Shown here: piece after piece, positions 1 through 8,009 of the stretch
How the letters are laid out: the number at the start of each line of letters is the position of its first letter
Numbering within the stretch: the first letter of the stretch is position 1
NCBI GenBank assembly: GCA_026387575.1
Contig: JAPLLK010000066.1
Coordinates: 1 to 46,631 of the forward strand
Origin: Nitrospirota bacterium
GTDB taxonomy: Bacteria > Nitrospirota > Thermodesulfovibrionia > Thermodesulfovibrionales > UBA1546
Direction: 5' to 3'
DNA length: 46,631 bases
Translations under genes and position numbers: made by a program
The notes under the pieces: model-generated
What the model saw: the letters and a program-made list of their open reading frames with translations, nothing else
Database searches by the model: none
What the model was told of the DNA's origin: nothing

Positions 1-979
1 GCCATGAGCCGGGGTTTTCTTTGTCAAGCAGAACAGGGGGTGCGATAACAAGAGTCCTGCCGTCTATCTGTCCGGCAAGAAGCGCGGCAATATATGTCTT
101 GCCAAGTCCAACCACATCGGAAATGAATACGCCTCCATATTCTTCCAGTATCTTTTTAGCATTAAGTATCGCCTGCTCCTGATACTCCAGTCTTTTGAAA
201 TCCTGCGGGAGATATTTCGCAAAGACCTCGTCAGAACTGCCAAGCTCATCTTTGAAATATTCATAGAGACATTTCAGGTAAAGCTGATAAGGGGTTATAT
301 TCTGATTGAGCCATGTTTTGCCTTCAATGGTGTTAATGTATTTTTCGCTGACATTAACGGCATCTTTCCAGAGCTGCTCAAACTTGTCTTTTGCAAATTC
401 ATAGTCGGAGCGGTTCTTGAGTTCCACATTGAATTCAAGATTATCTATAAAACCAGCTTCGGTAAAGTTGCTTGAGCCTGTTATAACCCTGCCAGCATCC
501 CTGTCGCCTTCAGCAAAAGTCATAATATAAAGCTTGGCATGGATATTTTGCGAAGGGTATGCCCTGATTTCCAGTTTGCCGCTGCGAATCCATTCAATAA
601 ATTTTACAACACCGTCTTCCACCTTGCTATTGTCTTCGGAATCTTCCATCTCTTTTTCTACCAATCCGCCGATTTCCTGTTTTGTTTCTGAATGAGAGAA
701 CTGAAGCGATTGCTGATTGTCTTGCACGGCAGTCTTTAATAAATCATAAGTCTGCCTGCTTGTACTTATGCCGATGAGGATTCTGACTTTCTCTGTTTTT
801 TCTAATGACTTATAAATGGCATGGAAACCACTCGTATAAAAATAACCGACAAGGCAGTCAAACAGTTTTGTATCTTTAATCAGGACTTCAAACCTCTTTT
901 TGAGGTTTTGACTGTGTTCGTTAGTAATAAAGGTAAGGTCTGTGATTGGTTTATGCCTTCCTGCCTCTTTTTCAGACAT
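1..979 (-). CDS. PLD-domain DEAD/SNF2-type helicase, 5' part only
   Basis: Read on the minus strand from an ATG at 979; the gene runs off the window after about 326 codons. The N-terminal 200 residues look like a phospholipase D-type nuclease domain: a GYFYTSGFHAIYKSL segment, then HAKLYI followed about 20 residues later by GSSNFTEAG, the usual HxK...N/S pattern of a single HKD motif. Near residue 300 comes SDVVGLGKTYIAALLAG, a Walker A (motif I) of superfamily 2 helicases, followed by a TLVIAPP motif Ia. Full-length relatives are about 1,000 residues long and belong to the DEAD/SNF2 ATPases with an N-terminal PLD domain, often in defence or restriction contexts. The start lies 46 bp behind the xerD stop on the same strand, so the two may be co-transcribed. 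The function is inferred from domains only. Confidence 0.85.
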   Translation of the reverse strand, partial: MSEKEAGRHKPITDLTFITNEHSQNLKKRFEVLIKDTKLFDCLVGYFYTSGFHAIYKSLEKTEKVRILIGISTSRQTYDLLKTAVQDNQQSLQFSHSETKQEIGGLVEKEMEDSEDNSKVEDGVVKFIEWIRSGKLEIRAYPSQNIHAKLYIMTFAEGDRDAGRVITGSSNFTEAGFIDNLEFNVELKNRSDYEFAKDKFEQLWKDAVNVSEKYINTIEGKTWLNQNITPYQLYLKCLYEYFKDELGSSDEVFAKYLPQDFKRLEYQEQAILNAKKILEEYGGVFISDVVGLGKTYIAALLAGQIDGRTLVIAPPVLLDKENPGSW

Positions 980-1025
980 AGAGTAAGGTATCAGGATTAC
1001 AGTAAATTTTCAAGAATTAAAACTG

Positions 1026-1904
1026 CTACGCCCTTGGATGATGTTCGGTATATACCTTCTTGATTCTGTCGGTTGAGACTTTAGTATATATCTGCGTTGT
1101 GGATATGTCCGAATGGCCGAGCATTTTCTGAACAGAGCGCAAATCTGCCCCGCCTTCAAGCAGATGTGTTGCAAATGAATGCCGCAGAGTATGAGGCGAG
1201 AGGTCAATGCCGATCTGTTTTCCGTATTTCTTAATCGTCTGCCAGAAACGCTGCCTTGTCATTGCGCTGCCCCTGTTTGTGACAAAGAGATAGTCAGACT
1301 GCTTTTTCTTTAAGATGGCAGGCCTGAGCTCTTTTGTATATTTTTTAATTTTATCCGAAGCTCTTGAGTTTATAGGAACAAGCCTTTCCTTTGAGCCCTT
1401 ACCCATAATTCTCAGGAAGCCCGCCTCAAGATTTAAATTATTAAGCTTAAGAGAGACAAGTTCGCTGACACGGAGGCCCGAAGAATAAAGAATCTCCAGC
1501 ATTGCCGTGTCCCTTAAAAATGTAGCGTTGTCGGTCCTGCTGTCAAGGAGAGATATGACGTCTTCAAGGCTTAGAGCCTTTGGAAGCCTTTCCCACTTTT
1601 TAGGGGTCTGAAGATTTTCCGAGGGGTCTTCCTTAATGATCTTTTCTATTATCATATATCTGCAAATGCCGCGCAGGGAGGATATAAATCTGCAAATACT
1701 GGTAGTTGAATATCCTTTGTCCTTCACATCATTCAGGAAATCTAAAATATCTGCCCTTGAGAAAGAGTCAAGCCCTTTGTTTTTTGGAGTCAGAAGTTTT
1801 TGAAACAGCCCGATATCTCTCGAATACGCCTCAACCGTGTTTTGAGACAGCCCTCTTTCCACATACAGGTAGATAAGGAAATCTTTTAATATCTTCACCA
1901 ACAC
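1026..1904 (-). CDS. xerD: Tyrosine recombinase, XerC/XerD type
   Basis: Site-specific tyrosine recombinase of 292 residues, the usual XerC/D length. It has an N-terminal SAM-like core-binding domain (residues about 1-90) and a catalytic domain with all expected residues: R145 (SSGLR), K169 (GKGSK), H238 and R241 (HTLRHSFATHLL), H264 (LGH) and the nucleophile Y273 (QIYT). The family resolves chromosome dimers at dif sites with FtsK. It looks more like XerD than an integron integrase, because the extra alpha-helical insert of IntI is absent. The start is GTG at 1904 (or the TTG one codon on), with a GGAGG box just upstream. A PLD-helicase gene follows 46 bp downstream; the divergent neighbour is the glutamate synthase operon. 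XerC versus XerD identity is not certain. Confidence 0.9.
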   Translation of the reverse strand: MLVKILKDFLIYLYVERGLSQNTVEAYSRDIGLFQKLLTPKNKGLDSFSRADILDFLNDVKDKGYSTTSICRFISSLRGICRYMIIEKIIKEDPSENLQTPKKWERLPKALSLEDVISLLDSRTDNATFLRDTAMLEILYSSGLRVSELVSLKLNNLNLEAGFLRIMGKGSKERLVPINSRASDKIKKYTKELRPAILKKKQSDYLFVTNRGSAMTRQRFWQTIKKYGKQIGIDLSPHTLRHSFATHLLEGGADLRSVQKMLGHSDISTTQIYTKVSTDRIKKVYTEHHPRA

Positions 1905-1935
1905 TGCCCCTCCGCTTTCTACCTCTCAGGCCTTA

Positions 1936-1965
1936 TGATAAATCTTTTCTCTTTTCTGTTGTCAA
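1936..1965 (-). promoter_or_regulatory. Possible sigma-70-type promoter of xerD
   Basis: On the minus strand TTGACA (1965-1960) is followed after 18 bp by TTATCA (1941-1936), about 30 bp before the xerD start. The -35 box is one arm of an inverted repeat shared with the divergent promoter. Confidence 0.4.
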
Positions 1966-1978
1966 GTTATTATACCGT

Positions 1979-2008
1979 TTGACAAAGAATACCTTTAGTT
2001 TTTATTAT
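1979..2008 (+). promoter_or_regulatory. Sigma-70-type promoter of the glutamate synthase operon
   Basis: TTGACA at 1979-1984, an 18-bp spacer, and TATTAT at 2003-2008 lie about 110 bp upstream of the first glutamate synthase gene. TTGTCAA at 1959-1965 and TTGACAA at 1979-1985 form an inverted repeat that spans the two divergent -35 boxes and could be an operator. Confidence 0.55.
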
Positions 2009-2116
2009 ACATGCACGGTAGTTTGATGCCATTATTAGCGTCTAATAACATGACAAATACAAGATGGTATAGACGCTTTTTTGCCAGATAATAACTAAAC
2101 GTTGAGGTAATGTAGA

Positions 2117-3226
2117 ATGTGCAGACTGGCTGCGATAACATCAAATAAATATTTCTCTCCCATGGAGAATATCCTCGCCCTTGAAACAATGAAGGAAGGG
2201 CATGACGGTTCAGGACTTGGCCTTACGTTAAAGAACCTCGGCGGCGAATTTGAGGACTTAAAAGCATACCCTGTTATGTCCGGCATCTGTTCGAGAAGAG
2301 GGGTAGAAATACTCGACGATTACATGGACAAACTCGGCTTCAAGCTCAAACATGAATGGACACCTAAAATAAAACCTGTTAAAGGCATAGTTCAGCGCGA
2401 TTATTATTTTGCAAAGGCATATGACTATCCAAAATCATACAGGGATAAACCCATGCATGAAAAAGAAGACCTGCTTATGAACACACGGATCGCTTTGAGA
2501 AAAATCGGCGAGCCTGACGAATCAATCTTTGTGTTCTCTTTTTACCCTGATGTTATCACCTTAAAAGAAGTCGGTGACCCTCTTGAGCTTGGCGAGTTCT
2601 TCGGACTTGACAGGGATGGTTTAAAGGCAAAGATCATATTTGCGCAAGGCAGGCAGAATACAAACTACCAGATATATCTCTACGCATGCCATCCGTTTTT
2701 TATCCAGGGATATTGTTCAATGACAAACGGCGAAAATACCGCATTTGTTCCAATCAGAGAGTTTCTGACGAGCAGGGGATTCCCCGGATACATGGGTTAT
2801 AACAGCGACAGCGAGGTTTTCACTCATATACTTCACTATGCGGTGAGGCAGTTGAATTTTCCCCTGATATATTACAAGGACGTAGTTACACCCCTTAAAA
2901 TATCAGAGATAGAAAACAGAAAAGAAAGCGGAGCGCTTAGGCTTATCAAACAGTCACTGCGCCCGCTTTGCATAGACGGGCCCAATATGGTTATCGGATT
3001 CACCCCTGACGGAACATGCTTTATGGTGCAGGACTCAAAGAAACTTCGTCCTGGGGTTGTTGCAGGCATTAAGGGGAAATATGCGCTTATGTCAGAGGAA
3101 TGCGGCATAGATAAGGCTATTCCGAAAAGAGACAAATCCATGGATATCTTCCCGATGAAATACGATATGGTGATTGTTTCACCCGGAGCAGAGGAGGTTA
3201 AGGTATGGAACCAGCTGCAGGGCTAA
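2117..3226 (+). CDS. Glutamate synthase, class II glutaminase subunit
   Basis: Stand-alone glutamine amidotransferase subunit (369 residues) of a split, archaeal-type glutamate synthase. It starts MCRLAAI, so Cys2 becomes the N-terminal nucleophile after Met removal, as in class II (Ntn) amidotransferases. NGENTAFVP around residue 200 and GFPGYMGYNSDSE around residue 220 fit the glutamine-binding part of the fold. It releases ammonia from glutamine for the synthase subunit encoded next. Its last 22 bp overlap that downstream gene, which suggests translational coupling. In E. coli this activity is the N-terminal domain of the single large GltB protein; here it is a separate polypeptide. Confidence 0.88.
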   Translation: MCRLAAITSNKYFSPMENILALETMKEGHDGSGLGLTLKNLGGEFEDLKAYPVMSGICSRRGVEILDDYMDKLGFKLKHEWTPKIKPVKGIVQRDYYFAKAYDYPKSYRDKPMHEKEDLLMNTRIALRKIGEPDESIFVFSFYPDVITLKEVGDPLELGEFFGLDRDGLKAKIIFAQGRQNTNYQIYLYACHPFFIQGYCSMTNGENTAFVPIREFLTSRGFPGYMGYNSDSEVFTHILHYAVRQLNFPLIYYKDVVTPLKISEIENRKESGALRLIKQSLRPLCIDGPNMVIGFTPDGTCFMVQDSKKLRPGVVAGIKGKYALMSEECGIDKAIPKRDKSMDIFPMKYDMVIVSPGAEEVKVWNQLQG

Positions 3227-4872
3227 GACTGGATCATAACCATCAGCTCTCGTTAAGAGAATTCCCATACATAATCCGTTGGCGCGATGACAGGTGCAAA
3301 AGGTGCGGCAAATGCACCGCTGTATGCCCTGTAAAGGCAATAGAGCCCACTGTGAAAGTCCAAAGGCATGTGTCTTCTGAAGGTGATTTCCCTGCTCCAA
3401 AGGCAGAAAGAAAGGTCATCCAGATTGTTGAGCAGGTAACTGATATGGAAAGATACTGTACAGGCTGTGGGACCTGCACACTTGTTTGCCCCAATGAAGC
3501 AATAGAGCCTGAATTTAACCCGCAGAATAAATTCCTCCACTACAAAAATAAAGGAGGAGAAGGATACAAGAGAGGCGGGAGGAGAAACGACCCCGCCATA
3601 TCAACCCTGGACAGGCTCAAGTTCACAAGAATCTCAATGCTTACTGACCCTGCGCTCGACGCAGGAAGACATGAATTTCGCGTAAGGACTCTTTTGGGAA
3701 GGATACTTCCTCCTGAAGAGCTTCCATTAAAGATTGAAAACAACAAACTCTTCGTGAACAAAGACAGCTCAAAATTCATTCCGCCTGTGCGTGAGATATA
3801 TCCCATAATGATAGGAAGCATGTCAGTTGGCGCTCTTTCTCCCCCAATGTGGGAAGGCCTTGCAATGGGAGTTTCATACCTCAATGAAGTTGAAGGAATG
3901 CCTGTTGTAATGTGCTCCGGTGAAGGTGGAATGCCGCCGAGACTTCTTAAATCAAAATATCTGAAATACTTTATCATTCAGATTGCATCAGGTTATTTCG
4001 GATGGGATGAGATAATCCACGCCCTCCCCCACATGGTCGAAGACCCTGCCGCTATAGAGATCAAATATGGCCAGGGCGCAAAGCCCGGCGACGGCGGACT
4101 TCTGATGGCACAGAAGGTATTGAAGCTTATAGCAAGCATTCGCGGTGTTCCGCAGTTTATTGATCTTGCTTCGCCTCCTACACACCAGACAAAGTACTCG
4201 ATTGAGGAAGCGGTCGCAAAGATGATTCAGTCCATGTCAATGGCATGGGGATTCAGAGTGCCGGTGTATCCAAAGATATCAGGAACAAGGACAGCAAGGG
4301 CTGTTTTAAATAACCTTGCAAGAAACCCCTATGCGGCAGCTCTCTCAATCGACGGAGAAGACGGAGGAACAGGCGCAGCATACAATGTGTCTATGGATAA
4401 GATGGGGCATCCAATAGCTTCAAATCTAAGGGAATGCTATCTCGACCTGGTAAAACAAGGCAAACAGAACGAACTCCCGCTAATCGCTGCAGGAGGCATA
4501 GGTAAAAAAGGCAATCTCGCGGCAAATGCGGCAGCGCTGATAATGCTGGGAGCATCTGCTGTTTCTATCGGCAAATACCTAATGCAGGCTGCGGCAGATT
4601 GTTTCGGAGACGAATCCAACAGATGCAACCTCTGCAATACAGGAAAATGTCCGCGAGGAATCACAACTCAGGATCCGAAGCTTTACAGGAGGCTTGACAG
4701 TGACAAAGTCGCAGAGCGCGTTGTAGAGACTTTCAAGGCGGCAGACGTTGAACTAAGAAAGATATTTGCCCCCATGGGAAGAAGCACAGAGCTTCCTATA
4801 GGAATGTCAGACGGCCTGAGCACTGATGATAAGGCAATGGCAGAGAGATTGGGTGTCAGCTATGCGTGCTAA
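3205..4872 (+). CDS. Glutamate synthase, FMN/Fe-S synthase subunit with ferredoxin domain
   Basis: Central synthase subunit (555 residues). Residues about 28-100 carry two [4Fe-4S] motifs (CKRCGKCTAVCP and CTGCGTCTLVCP). Residues about 190-500 are the FMN-binding barrel: IGSMSVGALSPP, SGEGGMPP, IEIKYGQGAKPGDGG, PKISGTRTARAV, SIDGEDGGTGAA and the phosphate-binding AAGGIGKKG. A cysteine-rich CNLCNTGKCPRG follows, as in the 3Fe-4S loop of glutamate synthases. It condenses ammonia with 2-oxoglutarate using electrons from ferredoxin or the GltD-like partner. The ATG at 3205 has a GGAGG box 7 nt upstream and lies inside the end of the glutaminase gene. This ferredoxin-bearing, split form is known from archaea and several anaerobic bacteria. 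Confidence 0.92.
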   Translation: MEPAAGLRLDHNHQLSLREFPYIIRWRDDRCKRCGKCTAVCPVKAIEPTVKVQRHVSSEGDFPAPKAERKVIQIVEQVTDMERYCTGCGTCTLVCPNEAIEPEFNPQNKFLHYKNKGGEGYKRGGRRNDPAISTLDRLKFTRISMLTDPALDAGRHEFRVRTLLGRILPPEELPLKIENNKLFVNKDSSKFIPPVREIYPIMIGSMSVGALSPPMWEGLAMGVSYLNEVEGMPVVMCSGEGGMPPRLLKSKYLKYFIIQIASGYFGWDEIIHALPHMVEDPAAIEIKYGQGAKPGDGGLLMAQKVLKLIASIRGVPQFIDLASPPTHQTKYSIEEAVAKMIQSMSMAWGFRVPVYPKISGTRTARAVLNNLARNPYAAALSIDGEDGGTGAAYNVSMDKMGHPIASNLRECYLDLVKQGKQNELPLIAAGGIGKKGNLAANAAALIMLGASAVSIGKYLMQAAADCFGDESNRCNLCNTGKCPRGITTQDPKLYRRLDSDKVAERVVETFKAADVELRKIFAPMGRSTELPIGMSDGLSTDDKAMAERLGVSYAC

Positions 4873-4873
4873 C

Positions 4874-4932
4874 AGAGCAGTAGTATTTTCTTTAAACTGT
4901 TGCTCTGCTGCTCTACTGCTCTACTGCTCCAG
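4874..4932 (+). repeat. 8-bp tandem repeat with inverted arm between synthase genes
   Basis: Four near-identical 8-bp units (TGCTCTGC, TGCTCTAC, TGCTCTAC, TGCTCCAG) run from 4901 to 4932. AGAGCAGTAG at 4874-4883 is the exact reverse complement of CTACTGCTCT at 4913-4922, so the 75-bp spacer can fold into a hairpin just before the next ribosome binding site. Confidence 0.8.
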
Positions 4933-4947
4933 CGTGGTGGCGCAATA

Positions 4948-7272
4948 ATGAAAAAGATTGTGATAAGCGGCAATGTGAAGGGTAAAAGAACTACTTCACG
5001 TATCCTTGAGGAGCAAATTCAACATGCAGTTCAGGAAGGCGCAAAGCAGCTCCACATAATCGCAGACGGCCAGCACGGCATAGGAGGCAGAATCTGGCCA
5101 AGAGGAGAGGCTGTAAAGATAACTGTTGAAGGTCCTGTAGGCCAGCGTCTTGGAAGCATGGGAATGCCGGGCACTGAGATTTCTGTAAATGGAAGTGTCT
5201 CTGATGATGTGGGATGGCTCAACTGCGGCGCAAAGATAACTGTGCTTGGTGATGCAACTAACGGCGCATGGAATGCCGCTGCGCAGGGAACCCTGTACGT
5301 GCAGGGAAGCGGAGGCGCCAGATGCGACACCATGACAAAGCATAACCCCAGATTTGATCCTCCCCAGTCATGGTATTTCAGGGATGTGGGGGATTCATTT
5401 GCAGAATTTAAAGCTGGAGGCATTGCTGTAATATGCGGTGTTAATCCAAGGAATCCAAAAAATATCATAGGCTATCGCCCTTGCGTTGGAATGGTTGGCG
5501 GAACAATATATTTCAGAGGGCATATTCAGGGTTACAGCGAAAGAGACGTAAAGCTTGTTGACCCGACTCCTCAGGACTGGGAATGGCTAAAGGTAAATAT
5601 GAAACCATTCCTTAAGGCAATTGACAGGCTGTCATATTACGACGAACTCACCCGCTCTTCTGATGACTGGAAAAAACTTATTGCCTATACACCGCAGGAA
5701 AAACGCGGCAGAAAGTGGCTCGGGGTATCCCTTCCTGATTTCAGAAAAAACATGTGGGATAAGGAAGTCGGCGGCGGAGGTATATTTGCGGAATACCTGG
5801 ATCATGAACTCTCTTTATTGCCATACATTACTACAGGGACTGATAGGCGTAACAGGCCCATATGGGCAAATGAAAAATTTGCTCCTCCATGCGCTTATGC
5901 ATGCCCGACACATATTCCGTCGCACAAAAGGGCTTCATTAATAAGGCAGGGAAAACTGAATGAGGCCCTTGAGCTTGTATTGCAATACAGCCCCCTGCCG
6001 GCAACTGTCTGCGGCGAGATATGCCCTAACCTCTGCATGCAGGCATGCACAAGGGCAAGGCTTGATAAGCCTCTGGCAATAGACAAGCTTGGAGAACTCT
6101 CGCTTGGCTTACCTGCTCCGGAAAAAGCAGCTCCGACAGGGCATAAAATTGCTGTTATAGGCGGTGGCCCGGCTGGAATGAGCGCTGCATGGCAGCTTGC
6201 ATTAAAGGGGCATACTGTTGACCTCTATGAGTCAACAGGGGAACTGGGCGGAAAGATAGAACTCTGCATTCCGAGGGAGCGCCTGCCTCACGAGATACTT
6301 GAAAAAGAAAGATCCAGGTTCAAAGAGCTTGGAGTGAATCTGCATCTGAATATAAAGGTGGATAAGAATAAATTCAACGAAATTTATAAAGGGCATGAGG
6401 TTGTAGTCCTGGCATGTGGAGCGCACCAACCGAGAAAGATTAGATTCCCCGGCGCAGATGATACGGTGTCAGCCTATGATTTCCTAAAAGACATAAACCT
6501 TGGGAAAAAACCCGAGCTTAAAGGCAACAAGGTTGTTGTTATAGGCGCAGGAAATGTCGGAATGGATGCAGCTTCAGAGGCATATAACAGCGGCGCCGAA
6601 TCAGTAGTTGCTGTTGATATCCAGAAACCTGCTGCATTCGGCGAAGAGATGAAAATAGCAATGGCAAAAGGAACTCAGGTGCTATGGCCCAAGCTTACAG
6701 ACAGATATGACAAGAAGAGCGGAAAGCTTTTTTTCAAGGATGGTTCATCTATTGATGCAGATTTTGTTGTAATGGCAATTGGCGATGTGCCGCAACTGGA
6801 TTTCCTTCCGCCATCTGTGCATACAGAAAAAGGCTGGATTCCTGTGAATGAAAATTACCAGACGTCGGATGTGAAGGTCTTTGCCATAGGTGATGTGACA
6901 GGCCTTGGCCTTGTGACACACGCCATTGGTCATGGCAGGCTTGCTGCAGACTACATAAACTATCAGATAATGCATGCACCCAGATGGCCGGAAATAAAAC
7001 AGCCGTTAGCTTATGAAAGAATAAAAACAGAATACTACGATGCTTGTCGAGGTGATTTCCCGATTGAGAAGGAAGCAGAGAGGTGTATGTCATGCGGTAC
7101 ATGCCGTGATTGCCGCATGTGCGAGGCAACATGCTACTGGGGAGCGATAAGCAGGGTTGAACATAAAGACGGCTCGTACGAATATGTTGTTGACGATAAC
7201 CTCTGCATAGGCTGCGGTTTCTGTGCAGGAATATGCCCATGCGGTGTATGGGAAATGGTGGAAAATATTTAA
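4948..7272 (+). CDS. Glutamate synthase GXGXG domain fused to GltD-like oxidoreductase and ferredoxin
   Basis: A 774-residue fusion. Residues about 1-230 form the GXGXG beta-helix domain normally at the C-terminus of the GltB large subunit. Then comes a cysteine-rich Fe-S domain (CAYACPTHIP, CGEICPNLCMQAC), an FAD motif IGGGPAGMSAAWQLA, an NAD(P)-binding GAGNVGMDAASEA and FAIGDVTGLGLV, as in the GltD small subunit. The C-terminus has two cysteine clusters (CMSCGTCRDCRMCEATC and CIGCGFCAGICPCG) of 2[4Fe-4S] ferredoxin type. It would carry electrons from NAD(P)H or ferredoxin to the FMN subunit. The start was set at MKKIVISG (4948); an upstream in-frame start would translate the 8-bp repeat. 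It is the last gene of the operon. Confidence 0.9.
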   Translation: MKKIVISGNVKGKRTTSRILEEQIQHAVQEGAKQLHIIADGQHGIGGRIWPRGEAVKITVEGPVGQRLGSMGMPGTEISVNGSVSDDVGWLNCGAKITVLGDATNGAWNAAAQGTLYVQGSGGARCDTMTKHNPRFDPPQSWYFRDVGDSFAEFKAGGIAVICGVNPRNPKNIIGYRPCVGMVGGTIYFRGHIQGYSERDVKLVDPTPQDWEWLKVNMKPFLKAIDRLSYYDELTRSSDDWKKLIAYTPQEKRGRKWLGVSLPDFRKNMWDKEVGGGGIFAEYLDHELSLLPYITTGTDRRNRPIWANEKFAPPCAYACPTHIPSHKRASLIRQGKLNEALELVLQYSPLPATVCGEICPNLCMQACTRARLDKPLAIDKLGELSLGLPAPEKAAPTGHKIAVIGGGPAGMSAAWQLALKGHTVDLYESTGELGGKIELCIPRERLPHEILEKERSRFKELGVNLHLNIKVDKNKFNEIYKGHEVVVLACGAHQPRKIRFPGADDTVSAYDFLKDINLGKKPELKGNKVVVIGAGNVGMDAASEAYNSGAESVVAVDIQKPAAFGEEMKIAMAKGTQVLWPKLTDRYDKKSGKLFFKDGSSIDADFVVMAIGDVPQLDFLPPSVHTEKGWIPVNENYQTSDVKVFAIGDVTGLGLVTHAIGHGRLAADYINYQIMHAPRWPEIKQPLAYERIKTEYYDACRGDFPIEKEAERCMSCGTCRDCRMCEATCYWGAISRVEHKDGSYEYVVDDNLCIGCGFCAGICPCGVWEMVENI

Positions 7273-7310
7273 GAGTCCATACGGTTAGAGCATAGCTTTT
7301 AAACCAAAAA

Positions 7311-7826
7311 TCAATTATCCAACTGAATCTTTATATATGCCTTTGTCCTTAAGTCTTCTATATGCTTTTTCAGCCTTATATTGACCTCTTTTTCAACAAG
7401 ATATTCCTCAATCTTTTCCCTTGCATCGTCAAAATCAGCCTTTCCGAATTCTTTTCTATTGTTCTCATAGAATTCCCTAAGATCGTCCTCTGTTATCTTT
7501 ATGAATGTCTTGAGCTTTAACTCTATATACTCCCTGAGAACCTCATCCTCATTTGCTCCCTCTATACGCAGCTTCTTTGCCTCGCGCAAAAGGAGCATCC
7601 TGTTTATCTTCGTGTTCAACACCTCTTCTTTTTTTATATCAGGCCTCAGTTTCACCGCAGTCTTGTAATTATCTTCAAGGTTGCTGAGAGTTATTGCCTT
7701 ATCGTCAACAAAGGCAACTACCCTGTCAATTATTTCGGCAGAGGCAGCAGACAGATTGACAGCAAGCAGAAAGGCAAGATTTAAAAACAACAAAAGCAAT
7801 AGTTTCTTGGTTTCAAGCTGTTTCAT
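7311..7826 (-). CDS. Periplasmic SurA-N-like chaperone domain protein
   Basis: A 171-residue secreted protein. Residues 1-30 form a signal peptide (KKLLLLLFLNLAFLLAV core, cleavage near SAASAE). The mature part begins IIDRVVAFVDDKAITLSNLE, the usual opening of SurA/PrsA/PpiD-type N-terminal chaperone domains, and continues as charged helices. No parvulin isomerase domain follows, so the protein is shorter than SurA (about 430 residues). A role in periplasmic or outer-membrane protein folding is inferred. It is convergent with the glutamate synthase operon and divergent from hisG. Confidence 0.8.
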   Translation of the reverse strand: MKQLETKKLLLLLFLNLAFLLAVNLSAASAEIIDRVVAFVDDKAITLSNLEDNYKTAVKLRPDIKKEEVLNTKINRMLLLREAKKLRIEGANEDEVLREYIELKLKTFIKITEDDLREFYENNRKEFGKADFDDAREKIEEYLVEKEVNIRLKKHIEDLRTKAYIKIQLDN

Positions 7827-7881
7827 TGTGATTTTAGATTTTATACCAAAGACTGCTTTTCCTTCAAGGCTATGTTTAAAT

Positions 7882-7911
7882 TTGAATAAATCCCATACCC
7901 TTGTGTATTAT
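7882..7911 (+). promoter_or_regulatory. Probable promoter of the his operon
   Basis: TTGAAT at 7882-7887, an 18-bp spacer and TATTAT at 7906-7911, about 100 bp before hisG. No leader peptide rich in histidine codons is seen between it and hisG. Confidence 0.45.
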
Positions 7912-7925
7912 ATGAATCACAGCGT

Positions 7926-7956
7926 CCGGCTGTCGGCTTTTAATTCAGAGAGCCGG
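7926..7956. repeat. GC-rich palindromic element (CCGGCTGTCGG)
   Basis: CCGGCT at 7926-7931 pairs with AGCCGG at 7951-7956. The 11-mer CCGGCTGTCGG (7926-7936) recurs in reverse complement at 18321-18331, also in a hairpin, so this is probably a copy of a dispersed GC-rich palindrome. It may sit in the hisG 5' untranslated region. Confidence 0.5.
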
Positions 7957-8009
7957 CAGATTAAAATTAAAAACCGCATTTAAAACATGGATACGAGAGG
8001 AAGAGGAAG

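Noticed and set aside
1026-1904. Could the tyrosine recombinase be the integron integrase for the cassette cluster?
   Set aside because: It lacks the IntI-specific insert, has ordinary XerD length and motifs, and lies 29 kb away from the cassettes.
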